64,000 bases of DNA from Streptomyces sp. TP-A0356 (GCF_001417775.1 NZ_BBZJ01000037.1:1-64000); one strand, 5' to 3'. Shown: positions 16,912 through 26,620, numbered from the stretch's first letter. Program-made: numbers and translations. Notes: generated from the sequence alone by a model not told the origin.

Positions 16912-19572
16912 CTATGTGGTGAGGCGGGTGTTCTGCCCGCTCGTGGCCGGGTGGGTGGCGTGCCAGGCGTCCCAGATCTCTGCGCGGAGTCTGCCGCGCG
17001 GTGGTACGTCCATGCCTTGGTCGCGGGCCCAGGCCCGTACCTCGGCTACGTTCGGCGCCGGAGCCAGGGACCGGGGCCGCCGGGCGGTGGTGACAGGCGG
17101 GCGGGGCGGCGTGGGTGGCAGGTTCTCTGGAGTGGTGGGGGTGAAGCCGCGGCGTTCGAGGATGCGGCGGCGTTTGTGGTGCATGCGCTCCAGGAGGGGG
17201 ACGTCGGCGTCGAGGTAGTCATGGGCCTCGACGTGGGATTTCCTGGCTTCGGTGTTGCGCATGATTCGGCCGACCTGCTGGATGACGCGTCCCTTGAACG
17301 AGATGGGGCTGGTCAGGAAGAGCGTGTTGAGGCGCGGTGCGTCGAAGCCCTCGCCGGCGAGCTTGTCGATCGCCAGGAGCACCAGCGGCTCATCGTGCTC
17401 CTCGGACAGGGCAGAACGGACCCGGGCGCGTTCGGCCGGCGGCATGCCGCCGTGCAGGATCAGAGGGGTGACGCCGTGCGGTTGGAGGGCTTCGGCGAGC
17501 TGGTGGAGGTGTTCGACGCGGTTGGTCAGGGCCAGGCTGCAACGTCCGCGCCTGGCGGCGTCGGCGATGTCTGTCGCGATCAGCTGATTGCGGCCCGTGG
17601 TGTTAGCGAGTTCGTTGTAGATGGCTTGGATGGACGCGCCGTCGGTGCCCGGCTCATCGGTCGTGAAGCTCGTGGGGTGCACGACGAGGTGCTTGGCGAA
17701 GTTGCTGGTGTCTTCGATCTCGTGGCGGATCGGCCCGCACTGCATGGTGATCACTGGGTCCATCTGGTCCGCGCGGTAGGGGGTCGCCGACAGACCGACC
17801 CACCGCGGCGCTTTCGCTCTGCGGATCGCGGCTTCGGCGCCTGGCGCCCCCACGGCGTGACACTCGTCCACGATGACCAGTCCGTAGCCGTCGAGTAGGT
17901 CGTCGGGGGCGTCGCGGTGGGACAGCGTCTGCAGCATGATCAGGTCGACGATGTGGCCGCGGCGGTCCTTGCCCCCGCCGAGTGAGCCGAGCTGCCCGTC
18001 GCCGAGGTCCAGGAAGCGTGCCAGGCGTTCCTGCCACTGGGCCAGCAGCTCGGCCCGGTTCACGATCACTGCGGTCGGGGTGCGGTGGTGGGCGATCAGG
18101 GCGCAGGCCATGACGGTTTTGCCGGAGCCGGGCGGCGCGACCAGGGTGCCCGCCGGGTGCTCGGTCATCGCCTCCACGGCCGCCTGCTGGGTGGCGGTCA
18201 GCTTGCCGGTGAAGTGGGCGGTGATCGGCGGGTGTTGGGGCAGGTCGCTGGCGATGGTGAGGGTGCCGCCGGCGGTGGCGATGAGCTGGGCGGCCTCGTC
18301 TGCCAGGCCACGGGGCAGCCCCAGCCAGTCGGGATCGGAGGCGTTGAAGCAGCAGACGAGGCGCGGGGTGTTGAATGTGGAGAAGCGCTGGTTCTGCTTG
18401 CGGTAGAACTCCGGGTTGTGGAACGACGCCGCGTGCTTGAGCGCGGCCAGCAGTTGCGGCGGCAGCCCGGTCGTGGAGATCGCCAGCATCGCCGAGAGCT
18501 GGGCCTGAACGCTCGCGGGCGCCTTGCCGAGGGCCTTGCGGCGGGGCCGGGCACCCAGCTGAGGGGTGGTCGGGGATGGGCCGGCCTTGACGGGCCCGAG
18601 TTTGTCGACGAGCGAGGCAACGTCGGCCGGAGACAGGCGCTCGGTGTGCGAGAGGTGGGCGAACTGGTCCGGGTACGGCTCCCAGGTGTCGGGGTCCACG
18701 AAGACGGTGGTGCCCCTGGCTCGGGAGACCCCGTGCAGCGGCAGCGCGATCAGGTTGCCGAACCGGAAGCTGGCCTTCGCCTGGGTTGGCAGGAAGTCCT
18801 GCGCAGGGAAGAGCCGGTCATAGCTGGACAGTGCCATTTGCCCGCGGGCGTCGATTGCACGGCGCAGCAGCGCCATGCCCAGCGCGCGGGCGGTGGCCGC
18901 AGCGATGGGAGCGGCGAAGAACGTCCAGGCGTGCGCCCCCTTTCCGGAGCGTGAGATCTCGAGCAGGGCGGGGACGCCCGCCTCCTGGCAGGCTGCGATG
19001 TAGGCGGTGGCGTCGGCGCGCCAGTCGCTGCCGTCCTTGCCGTCGAAGTCGCACGCCAGGAGACGGCAGGTGTCGTTGGCCAGCAGCGGATACAGCCCGA
19101 TGTGCAGCTCGTTGCGCCCTTGCCGGGCCGGGTCGAGATGGAGGTAGACGGTTTCGTCGGTCAGCGGCCAGAAGACCCGGTCCTCGTCGGCCTTGTTCTT
19201 GTCGAACGGGTTGTCCTCGGCCGGGCTCCAGCCGGTCCGGCCGGACTTGGCGCTGACCCACCGCTTGGCGTAGACGTCCTCGCGGCCTGCGAACAGGGCC
19301 CTGAAGAGGGCGATCTTCGCCTCGGCGCTGGAGGAGGCATCCGCATACGGCAGGCCACCGGCCCCGGCTGGTGGCGGTGCCGGGGCGGGCTTGGGAACAG
19401 GCGGCATGCCGGCAGGTACGGTCTGGATGTCTTGGCCAAGGAGGCTGCACAGCCGGGCGTTGTCGGCTCTCAGCCGGGCGATTTCCTCGTGTAGCTCTGC
19501 GTTCTCCTCCAGCGCCACGTCGAGACGGATGCGCAACTCGTCGGGATCGAAGCAGTCGGACCAGTCCTCCAC
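16912..19572 (-). CDS. TOTE-type primase (AEP)-SF2 helicase fused to an Lsr2-like DNA-binding tail
   Basis: 886 residues. A short coiled coil (13-45) precedes an archaeo-eukaryotic primase domain (about 84-330), with ALFRALFAGREDVYAKRW, the metal-binding DFD at 175-177 and SRSGKGAHAW (208-216). The SF2 helicase follows: Walker A PPGSGKT (480-486), DECH (569-572), SATP (595-598) and QQVGRIMRN. The last 45 residues include VAEVRAWARDQGMDVPPRGR followed by LRAEIWDAWHA. This matches the C-terminal AT-hook-like domain of the nucleoid silencer Lsr2 (RxWAxxxGxxVxxRGRxPxEVxxA). Primase-helicases of the TOTE conflict systems act in mobile-element replication or defence. The tail would target AT-rich DNA. 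Confidence 0.8.
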   Translation of the reverse strand: MEDWSDCFDPDELRIRLDVALEENAELHEEIARLRADNARLCSLLGQDIQTVPAGMPPVPKPAPAPPPAGAGGLPYADASSSAEAKIALFRALFAGREDVYAKRWVSAKSGRTGWSPAEDNPFDKNKADEDRVFWPLTDETVYLHLDPARQGRNELHIGLYPLLANDTCRLLACDFDGKDGSDWRADATAYIAACQEAGVPALLEISRSGKGAHAWTFFAAPIAAATARALGMALLRRAIDARGQMALSSYDRLFPAQDFLPTQAKASFRFGNLIALPLHGVSRARGTTVFVDPDTWEPYPDQFAHLSHTERLSPADVASLVDKLGPVKAGPSPTTPQLGARPRRKALGKAPASVQAQLSAMLAISTTGLPPQLLAALKHAASFHNPEFYRKQNQRFSTFNTPRLVCCFNASDPDWLGLPRGLADEAAQLIATAGGTLTIASDLPQHPPITAHFTGKLTATQQAAVEAMTEHPAGTLVAPPGSGKTVMACALIAHHRTPTAVIVNRAELLAQWQERLARFLDLGDGQLGSLGGGKDRRGHIVDLIMLQTLSHRDAPDDLLDGYGLVIVDECHAVGAPGAEAAIRRAKAPRWVGLSATPYRADQMDPVITMQCGPIRHEIEDTSNFAKHLVVHPTSFTTDEPGTDGASIQAIYNELANTTGRNQLIATDIADAARRGRCSLALTNRVEHLHQLAEALQPHGVTPLILHGGMPPAERARVRSALSEEHDEPLVLLAIDKLAGEGFDAPRLNTLFLTSPISFKGRVIQQVGRIMRNTEARKSHVEAHDYLDADVPLLERMHHKRRRILERRGFTPTTPENLPPTPPRPPVTTARRPRSLAPAPNVAEVRAWARDQGMDVPPRGRLRAEIWDAWHATHPATSGQNTRLTT

Positions 19573-19652
19573 GCTCCCATGATCCAGACTGCGCGTGCGT
19601 CACGCAGCGAAAGCAGGCAGGTTTCCCTCTCCCGGCGTCTCCGGTCCAGGGT

Positions 19653-20643
19653 TTACTGGGATTTCGGGCGGGTCTTGTCGGCGATGTGGAGGATCTCGGT
19701 GGCCTCGCGGAGGAAGGCGTATCCGCGTGGGGTGCGGGCGAGGGGGTGGCGGAGCGGTCGATGATCTGGAATCCAGCAATCTTTTCGATCTTTGTGATGC
19801 GTTTGAGGGCGCCGTCGCGTCCGTCGTAGATGGCCCGCGCCGCGGCGGCGAGGCTGGGGTGGCCCGGGACCTGGACGATGGTTCGCAGCCGATGGAGTGC
19901 GGTTGGAGAGGAGGTCACGGCCTGGTTGGCGGGGCAGGGGGTCCAGGGCAGGTCGAGATATCCGATTCGTTGTAGCGGCGTTCGGTGCTGCGGATCGGCA
20001 GCTCCCATCCTCTGGCCAGGGTGGTCAGGTGGTAGTGGCTGACGCGTCGTTCGCGGGAGAGTTCGGCCATGGTGCGCCGCTTTTCGATGTACTCGCGGTG
20101 GAGCCATGCGCGGGTGATGTCGGGACGCGGGGGCAGGCGGTCGGGCTGCGGGCGGAGTGGGATGTTGTCGTGGATCAGCAGCGCGCGGATGGTGTCGGGG
20201 TTGCAGGATGCCATCTGGGCGATGTGCGTGAGTTCCCGTTGTTGGTTTTCGTGGAGGTCGCGGAGCTGTTCCGGGGCCAGAATGCCCTGGCGGACCTCGG
20301 CAGCCTCGGGCGTGAGCTTGTTTGAGAGGTTGCCGATCGCGCCACTGGGGGTGGTGGTGCTGATGTCCGTGAGGTCGCAGTAGAGGCGGATGTGCTCGGC
20401 GGTCAGGCCGAGGGCGTCGCCGGCTTCGTGGACAAAGGTGACCGTGCTCAGAAGGTCACGGACATCGCTGGGGGCAAGGCTTGTTGGGCTGGTGCCGGGC
20501 CATGTCACACCGGTCGCCCAGGAGTTGGGGAGTTCCCAGGCGAGGGGTTCGTTGATGCCGTGGCGGGCGAGGTTGTCTTCGGCCTGCTGGCGGAGGAACG
20601 AGCGGAGTGCTCGGGGTCTGGCTATCGACCCACCGACCCCACC
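19653..20643 (-). pseudogene. broken gene for a protein with N-terminal helical region and C-terminal LysR-like helix-turn-helix
   Basis: Three minus-strand pieces join into one sensible protein of about 330 residues: RALRSFLRQQAEDNLARHG onward to RYN (20643-19967), IGYLDLPWTP to IIDRSATP (19966-19747), and LARTPRGYAFLREATEIL to the TAA at 19653. Each join needs one extra base; the second lies in a G5 run (19742-19746). The third part reads like a LysR-type helix-turn-helix (ALHRLRTIV, LAAAARAIYDGRDGALKRI). No credible start exists after the in-frame TGA that ends the upstream LysM-BTAD gene. Either a decayed regulator or one hit by sequencing indels. Confidence 0.6.
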
Positions 20644-20652
20644 CTGAAATCC

Positions 20653-23600
20653 TCAGTGACGAAGTCGCGGATCCTGCACGCGTACCGCCGCGCCCGAGCC
20701 GCCCAGGAGTTCGTTGATGAGCTGCTCGGTCTCCGTCTCCAGCGAGCAGTCCAACGCCCGGTTGATCTGCTGCACGCGAGTGACGGCGGCGTGCAGCCCC
20801 GAGCGGTTCCCGGCGGCGTGTTCGATGCGCATCCAGTCGCGGTAGAGGAGTTCTGCTGTGTCGTCGGCGTCGAGTCCGGTCGCGACGGCCTGGCGCGCGG
20901 CGCTGAGGTCGTGGTGGGGGCCTTGGGGGGTGCGGTAGGTGGCCACGGTGTGGGCGATGTCGATGATCCGCGTGGTCATTTCCTGCTGGTGGGGCTCGGC
21001 CCAGGGCAGCGGCCGGCCGCCGAACGGCCTTCCCCGCACCAAAGTCAGCGCCTTCTCCAGGTCGGTGAGGCCTGAGGGGCCCAGGGGCAGTGCGCGTTCG
21101 ACGAGTTGGAGGAAGCGGGTCCAGTCGCAGCGCACGGTGGGGGCGAGCCGGTAGGGGTCCTCGGCCGCCTTGCGGCGCGGCACGTAGGGGTTGCCGACTG
21201 GGTCGCTGCCGAGACAGCTGCGCAGGCCTTGCATCCGGGCGTTGAGGGTGCTCGTTGACCAGGGGCTGATGGGATTCATGTCGGCGCACAGGACGTCCGC
21301 GCTGCGGCCGGGCCGGAAGTACAGCAGGGCGGCCAACTGCGCCATCCGCGGGCCGTGGCCGGTGTTGTCCACGCCCGTCACCTCAACCGGCCCCAGCACG
21401 CGGATCTCTGGGGCGTGCAGGTCGTGCGCCTCGTACTCTTCCGCCTCCGGCGCCGTGGGTTCCTCGACGGCGGCTTCCGGGTCGTCGTCTTCCGCGGGCG
21501 CTGCCGTGCCGGTGGATTCCGCAGCGGCCGGGGATGCCGGGGCTGAGCGCATCGCTGCTTTGGTGCCCGGGCCGGTTTCGGCGTCGAGGCGGGTCGACGG
21601 TGCGGCGGGGGAGGGAAGGCGGAGCCCAGAGGGATCTGTGCCGGCGGCGAGCAGGGCCGGGAAGACCTCGCCGCTGACATCCGTTGCCGCTGCGGGCGAC
21701 GGGATCGAGGCCGCGGCGGAGGGCGCGGTGGACTCCTCCGGCGATGCCTGCTCGGGCTGTTGCATGCTGTCGAGCTCGTCCGGGACGTCCCGCCATGGGC
21801 CCTCGGCCGGATGGGACGGCTGGCCGGACAGCTTCAACGCGGTGGTGATCTGGAGGTAGGCGGAGTGGTCCAGGCGCTGCACTGTGATGTCGGTGCCGGC
21901 GTAGTCGAGGTGCTGGAGTTCGCTGAGGGAGGCGTTGAGGATCTGAGCGTCGGGGAAGTGCGCGGCAGCCGTGCTCGCCGGGGCGATCAGGGTGACGGGT
22001 AGCGTGTCGGCCTTGTCGATGACGTCGGCGAACTCCCATGCGGTGTCCGGGTCCAGTGAGGACGCGCATAGCAGCAGATACGGCTGATGGCGGGTTTCGG
22101 GCATCTGGTGGGCTTCCAGCATCCGTTCGCTTACGTCGCGCAGCGCGTGGCGCACCTGGCGCATGTGGGCGATCCGGGTGGTGGGCAGCAGCTGCGGCAG
22201 GTCCTGGCCGAATCCCACCGTCACGATTTCGGCGTCGGCCGCCCACGGGCTCATCCCGAGTTCCAGGGCGAGGGAGGTGCACACCTCGGTGATGTGGACC
22301 GGGTTGCCGTCCAGGAGGAGCGCGGGCAGTTGCGCGAGGTTGAGCAGCAGCAGGTCACCGCTCTGGGTGGTGCCGATCGTGACCAGCCCGGGATACGGTG
22401 GCGGCACCTCGCGTGCCGTCTCCTGGTCCAGGAGGGCGGTATCGGCGGGCAGGATCCACCAGCCGCCTTGCCCGGTGGTGAAGGGAGCGGCTGGTTCCTG
22501 GGAGAGGTCTTCGGGAAGCACCTCTACCGTACGGTTTCCGATCCGGGCGGCACGTAGCGGCGGCAGGACCGCGTCGTCCTCGTGCTGCTGGGCGACGTGG
22601 TGGGCCAGGGTGCGCAGTGCCGCGTCGAGGTGGGCGGCGCCGCCGGGTTCGGCGGCTGCCGCCAGCTGGGCCTCTGCTGCGGAGGTCTCCGAGGCGATGG
22701 CGATTTTCCCGCCGGGTTTGCGGCGGCGGCGCTGCAGCGTTCTGCGCAGGGCGAGGGCGCCGGTGATGGCGGCGGCCAGCAGTGCGCCGGCGCCGAGCAC
22801 GGTGCGCAGGTTCAGCGGGCTGCTGCCGGCCGGAGCCGTCGCCGGGGTCTGGGGCGCCGGGGTGGCGGGGGAGGAGCCCGCAGAGTCTGACGTTTCCGAC
22901 GCCGACGCCGACGGCGGAGAGGCGGCAGTGGGCGAGGCGCTGGCGCTGGGCTCGGGCGTCGCGGGCGCTACTGCGGACGGAGAGGACTCTTCCTGCCCGG
23001 GCTGCTCGGCAGGGCGAGTGGACGGTGCGCTGGGGGCCGACGGCGTCGGCGTGGGAGTAGTGGTCTGACGCGGGGCGGGAGTCTGCGTCTTGGCTGCGCC
23101 GTCACCGGACGGGTGCTCGCCGCCTGGCGTCTTCTGCCGGCTTTGGGGAGTGGGGTGCTGGCTGCTCGCGTCGTCGTGGCCACCGTGCCCGGGCGGCGCC
23201 TGGTCTGCGGAACCGGCGTCGGGCACGGTGACCTGCTGCCCCGCGTAGATGACATCTGGATCAAGGATCGCCGGCAGGCCATCCGGCTGCGGCTTGCCCC
23301 GGCTGGCCTTGAACAGCTGCAGCCATTCGTCGCCGTTGCCGAGCTCCTCCTGCGCGATCTTCGACAGGGAGTCGCCCGTATGGACCGTGACGACGTGCTT
23401 GCCCGTTACGGGCGCGTTCGGGCCGTCCCCGAGCTGCGTTCGGAGGCCTCCCGTTGATGCTGGTGAATCGGGCATTGCCAGTTGCCAGCCGGGCTGCAGG
23501 AAGCTGTTCGCGCGGAAGACCGTGCCGTCGGCCATGGTCCGGCCCTCGTTCAGGTCGGCGATCTCCCGCCACCGCTCGCCGTCGCCGAGTTCCTTCTCGG

Positions 23601-24150
23601 CGATGCCCCACAGGCTCTCCGCGGGCCGTGTCTCGCGCACGGTGTACGTGGGGGCCTCGGGCGTGCTCGCGGCGGCCGGCGGGACCTGACCGGTGCCGGA
23701 AGACTGCGGAGCCTGGGCCTGGCCTGGCGCGTGGGCCGCCGTGCTGGCAGGGGCTGCCTGGGCGTCGGAGGCCAGGGCCGAGGTTGTGGGCAGCAGGACC
23801 AGGATGCTGCCGATCAGCGCCGCCGCGGCGCGCTGCGAAGCGCCCAGCCCGCGGGGAGCATGCCAGGTCCGGCCCCGCAGCTGGGCGATCAGTTCCCGGA
23901 CGGCGCAGAACGTGAACTGCGCCCACCCGATCCAGCCCACGCCGACGAGCAGCACAAGGAACGCCGCCCCGGTGTCCTGGCGGTCCAGCAGGTGCGTGAC
24001 ATCGTCGTGGCTGGATGCCCAGATGACCGGGGTGACCCAGGCCAGCAGCAGCGGCAGTCCGCCGACCGCGCCCGCCAGAACCAGCAGACTGATCAGGGCC
24101 TTTACGATCCGGGCCACAGCGAAGCCTGCGGCGGGGGAGTGGGTGCGCAT
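20653..24150 (-). CDS. LysM-BTAD membrane protein of the Tad locus
   Basis: 1165 residues. Hydrophobic helices lie near 13-40 and 62-82, with a further one before the periplasmic part. Two LysM modules follow (about 168-228, VRETRPAESLWGIAEKELGD, and 253-311, VTVHTGDSLSKIAQEELGN), then a long Pro/Thr/Ser/Ala linker and a transmembrane helix (LRTVLGAGALLAAAITGALAL). The rest is cytoplasmic, ending in an OmpR-like plus BTAD (bacterial transcriptional activator) domain (IRVLGPVEVTG to the C-terminus). LysM binds peptidoglycan; BTAD is normally found in SARP regulators. The start ATG overlaps the TadG-like stop, so it is the last gene of the Tad operon. A wall-anchored assembly or sensing role is likely. 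Confidence 0.8.
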   Translation of the reverse strand: MRTHSPAAGFAVARIVKALISLLVLAGAVGGLPLLLAWVTPVIWASSHDDVTHLLDRQDTGAAFLVLLVGVGWIGWAQFTFCAVRELIAQLRGRTWHAPRGLGASQRAAAALIGSILVLLPTTSALASDAQAAPASTAAHAPGQAQAPQSSGTGQVPPAAASTPEAPTYTVRETRPAESLWGIAEKELGDGERWREIADLNEGRTMADGTVFRANSFLQPGWQLAMPDSPASTGGLRTQLGDGPNAPVTGKHVVTVHTGDSLSKIAQEELGNGDEWLQLFKASRGKPQPDGLPAILDPDVIYAGQQVTVPDAGSADQAPPGHGGHDDASSQHPTPQSRQKTPGGEHPSGDGAAKTQTPAPRQTTTPTPTPSAPSAPSTRPAEQPGQEESSPSAVAPATPEPSASASPTAASPPSASASETSDSAGSSPATPAPQTPATAPAGSSPLNLRTVLGAGALLAAAITGALALRRTLQRRRRKPGGKIAIASETSAAEAQLAAAAEPGGAAHLDAALRTLAHHVAQQHEDDAVLPPLRAARIGNRTVEVLPEDLSQEPAAPFTTGQGGWWILPADTALLDQETAREVPPPYPGLVTIGTTQSGDLLLLNLAQLPALLLDGNPVHITEVCTSLALELGMSPWAADAEIVTVGFGQDLPQLLPTTRIAHMRQVRHALRDVSERMLEAHQMPETRHQPYLLLCASSLDPDTAWEFADVIDKADTLPVTLIAPASTAAAHFPDAQILNASLSELQHLDYAGTDITVQRLDHSAYLQITTALKLSGQPSHPAEGPWRDVPDELDSMQQPEQASPEESTAPSAAASIPSPAAATDVSGEVFPALLAAGTDPSGLRLPSPAAPSTRLDAETGPGTKAAMRSAPASPAAAESTGTAAPAEDDDPEAAVEEPTAPEAEEYEAHDLHAPEIRVLGPVEVTGVDNTGHGPRMAQLAALLYFRPGRSADVLCADMNPISPWSTSTLNARMQGLRSCLGSDPVGNPYVPRRKAAEDPYRLAPTVRCDWTRFLQLVERALPLGPSGLTDLEKALTLVRGRPFGGRPLPWAEPHQQEMTTRIIDIAHTVATYRTPQGPHHDLSAARQAVATGLDADDTAELLYRDWMRIEHAAGNRSGLHAAVTRVQQINRALDCSLETETEQLINELLGGSGAAVRVQDPRLRH

Positions 24151-24596
24151 CAGTTTCCTTCGGGAGCGGTGACGCCGTGCAGGAGGGTGGCCGTGCCGCG
24201 GCCGGCCACTGCGAGATGGCCAATGCCGACTACGGACAGGAACTTGGTGTCGTAGGAGCCGGTGACGGTGACGGTGAGTGTCTTGCCGTCGCCGGACACG
24301 CTGACGGTGCCGGTGGCGCCTGCGGAGCGCAGGTATGCCTGGGCGGAGGCCTGGGCGTCCTGTGGGTCTGCGACGATCGCCTGGCCGCTGATGGCCTTTG
24401 CGGGGTCGATGGCCTGTCCGCCTGCCCGGGCAGCCTCGCCGGCGATGTAGTCAGCGCGTTCCGTGGCCCGCATCTTGCTGCCGCCGTCGATGGCAAGGCC
24501 GATGATGCCGATCAGCGCGACCACACACACGGCGACGAACACGGTGACGCCTCCCCGGTCGTCACCGCGTGCCCGATGCATCCGATGCAGGATCAT
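24150..24596 (-). CDS. TadG-like pilus-assembly protein
   Basis: 148 residues beginning with RARGDDRGGVTVFVAVCVVA, the positively charged start and single N-terminal helix typical of TadE/TadG pseudopilins, then ERADYIAGEAARAGGQA as expected after cleavage. The remaining 80 residues are a beta-rich extracellular part. It overlaps the genes on both sides by one base, which makes co-translation likely. It would sit in the membrane at the base of the Flp-type pilus. Confidence 0.8.
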   Translation of the reverse strand: MILHRMHRARGDDRGGVTVFVAVCVVALIGIIGLAIDGGSKMRATERADYIAGEAARAGGQAIDPAKAISGQAIVADPQDAQASAQAYLRSAGATGTVSVSGDGKTLTVTVTGSYDTKFLSVVGIGHLAVAGRGTATLLHGVTAPEGN

Positions 24597-25057
24597 CAGT
24601 CACCCCGCTGCCGGTAAGGGTCCACCACCGAGGTCGCCGTCGAGGTGAGGGTCTTGGCTCCTGGCACGCCCGGCAGCAGCAGGTCGGACAGATTGACGGT
24701 GCAGGTCACGGTCACGGTGACCGTGCCGACCTGCCCCACCGGCACACTGAGACCGCCGGTGTTGATGTTCACGGATGTCGACGCGCACCTGATGCCCTGG
24801 TCCTTGAGGGACTCGGCAGCCGCCGACCGCGCGGCGCTCTGCGCGGCGGCGGCTGTGCGGTGGATGGACGCTTCCCTGGCCGCGTCCTCGGCCGCAGCGT
24901 CGATCTTCGCTCCGGAGGTGACGATCCGTCCGCCGGCGATGGCCAGGCAGATGAACATGATCAGCGCAGGAAGGATGACGGCCGCCTCGATCGCGGCACT
25001 GCCCTCATCGCCTCGCAGTGTGCGAGCCCATCGGGCCACGCTGCGCATGTGGTTCAC
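24596..25057 (-). CDS. TadE-family pseudopilin
   Basis: 153 residues. RGDEGSAAIEAAVILPALIM is the classic TadE signature (G, small residues, then E at position 5 of the mature helix). The following alanine-rich helix (AKIDAAAEDAAREASIHRTA) and a beta-rich tail complete the fold. It overlaps the next TadE gene by four bases. It is a minor pilin or assembly factor of the Tad system. Confidence 0.85.
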   Translation of the reverse strand: MNHMRSVARWARTLRGDEGSAAIEAAVILPALIMFICLAIAGGRIVTSGAKIDAAAEDAAREASIHRTAAAAQSAARSAAAESLKDQGIRCASTSVNINTGGLSVPVGQVGTVTVTVTCTVNLSDLLLPGVPGAKTLTSTATSVVDPYRQRGD

Positions 25058-25479
25058 CCCCCGGCCACTGTCCAGCGCTCCACGGGCCCGGACGCGGACT
25101 GCGTGACCTCAAGGCCCGGCACACCCGGGATCATCGACAGGGCCGTGCCGGACACCTGCACCCGTACCCGCTGTCCGTCGCTGCTGGCCAAGACGCTGTA
25201 GCCGCGCAGGCTGTCACCCGCGGTGCGCCCCAAAACGCTGCGTGCCTGGGCCGCGCCGTCGGCGGGGCCGGCCTGGTAGGTGCGGGCGGCGGTGACGCCC
25301 TCGCGGGCAGCGGTCAGAGCGATCTGCCGCGCGTAGTACCACATGGACGCCTGGATGACGGCCGCCGTGGCGAGCAGCACGAACGGAAAGACGATCGCCA
25401 TCTGGATGGACGTGTCACCGCGGTCGTCGCGCCATCTGCGCCCCTGCCACCACTGCTTCAGCCGCTGCGGAGGTGACAT
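25054..25479 (-). CDS. TadE-family pseudopilin
   Basis: 141 residues from the ATG at 25479, which overlaps the pilin stop in a TGATG arrangement. DDRGDTSIQMAIVFPFVLL followed by YYARQIALTAAREGVTAART is the TadE prepilin-like segment, although Q replaces the usual E in the fifth position of the hydrophobic helix. The C-terminal part is short and extracellular. It is part of the tightly packed Tad series. Confidence 0.82.
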   Translation of the reverse strand: MSPPQRLKQWWQGRRWRDDRGDTSIQMAIVFPFVLLATAAVIQASMWYYARQIALTAAREGVTAARTYQAGPADGAAQARSVLGRTAGDSLRGYSVLASSDGQRVRVQVSGTALSMIPGVPGLEVTQSASGPVERWTVAGG

Positions 25480-25694
25480 CACAGACCGGCGAGCTTGCCG
25501 TTGTACTTGGAGATGACGACGGCGATGGTTCCGGCAATGAGTACGGCGCCGGTGACGGCAGCGACCCAGATGATGACGGTGGTGGTGCTGATGTCGCCGC
25601 GGTCCGGCCGGCGGGCGGCTTCTTCCAGGCTCTCCTGCACACGGGTGGTCAGCCAGTGCACCACGCGGTAGGTGCAGGCCGTGGTGGACTTCAT
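25479..25694 (-). CDS. Flp-type pilin-like small protein
   Basis: 71 residues: a charged N-terminal half (MKSTTACTYRVVHWLTTRVQ, EEAARRPDRGDIS) followed by one hydrophobic helix (TTTVIIWVAAVTGAVLIAGT) and a short tail KYNGKLAGL. Size, topology and position between TadC and the TadE genes identify it as the major pilin candidate. The sequence RGDIS-T-T before the helix could be the prepilin peptidase site. No prepilin peptidase gene is in the window. Confidence 0.7.
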   Translation of the reverse strand: MKSTTACTYRVVHWLTTRVQESLEEAARRPDRGDISTTTVIIWVAAVTGAVLIAGTIAVVISKYNGKLAGL

Positions 25695-25735
25695 GGTCTG
25701 TGCTCCTCACGACAGTTCGGTGAGTGGGGATCGTT

Positions 25736-26620
25736 TTAGACGGTGAGCATGCGGATCACGGCGGGGAACGCCATCAGCAGCATCACGAGGACGGCCAGGA
25801 GGGCGCCCGGGGCGGTCATCTTTTCGCTGGCGGCGTTCGCCTCGGCGGCCTGGTCGGCGAGCAGTTCGGCGTTGAGCGCTGCGGTACGGGCCCGAAGAGC
25901 CTTGTAGACGGCGGCGCCGTCGGTGGCGCTGCCGCGCATGATGTCGGCGATGTCGTCCAGGACGGGCAGGTCGTACTCGGCGGACAGTTCCGTGAGCGCC
26001 TGATACGGCGGGATCTTCTCCAGCCGTGCCCGACGTAGCGCGCCTCGCAGATACAGGAACGGCCAGCCCTCGCCGACCTCCGCGGCCTTCTCCAGCGCCT
26101 CGGCAGGGCCGGCGTCGGCGGCCCGCTTGAGGGCGACCAGGTCGAGGTAGGCGGACAGGGCGTGCGCGAACTCCTGCCGTGCCCGCTTGGCCTGGTCCCG
26201 CACGGCGAGATCGGGCGTGATGAACAACAGCACAGCGACGATGAGTCCGACGCCGGCGGGCACGTAGAACGGCAGGCCCACGCCCGCGATGATCCACGGA
26301 ATCGTCGCGATCACCGGGCAGAGCAGCCCCAGCGCGGCGAACGCGGTCTTCTTGAGCATGAACTGGCCCGGCCCCTGCCCCAGCAGAGCCAGGTTCGTGG
26401 TGGGCACCTCCACGCCCGGGAGCCGCTCGAGGCGGGCCAGCAGCCACCGGCCCCACACCTCCTCGCGGTCCAGCTCCGGCTCGGGCATCGTGAAGGACGC
26501 CGGGGCACTGCGCTGCAGGGCCGCCCCCAACGCGGGCTGCGGCTGCAGGAGTTCCCGGATCAGCAAGGCGACGCCGGCGCCGACCGTACCGCCGGTCACA
26601 ACAACGGGGAGCAGGTTCAT
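25736..26620 (-). CDS. tadC: TadC-like inner-membrane pilus assembly protein
   Basis: 294 residues from the ATG at 26620, whose first bases overlap the TadB stop (ATGA). It has the T2SS-F domain organisation: an N-terminal helix (VVVTGGTVGAGVALLI), paired helices near the middle (AFAALGLLCPVIATIPWIIAGV, VGLIVAVLLFI), a soluble helical core with ALSAYLDLVALKRAADAGPAEAL, and a final helix (LLAVLVMLLMAFPAVI). TadB and TadC together form the platform on which the TadA ATPase works. Confidence 0.88.
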   Translation of the reverse strand: MNLLPVVVTGGTVGAGVALLIRELLQPQPALGAALQRSAPASFTMPEPELDREEVWGRWLLARLERLPGVEVPTTNLALLGQGPGQFMLKKTAFAALGLLCPVIATIPWIIAGVGLPFYVPAGVGLIVAVLLFITPDLAVRDQAKRARQEFAHALSAYLDLVALKRAADAGPAEALEKAAEVGEGWPFLYLRGALRRARLEKIPPYQALTELSAEYDLPVLDDIADIMRGSATDGAAVYKALRARTAALNAELLADQAAEANAASEKMTAPGALLAVLVMLLMAFPAVIRMLTV

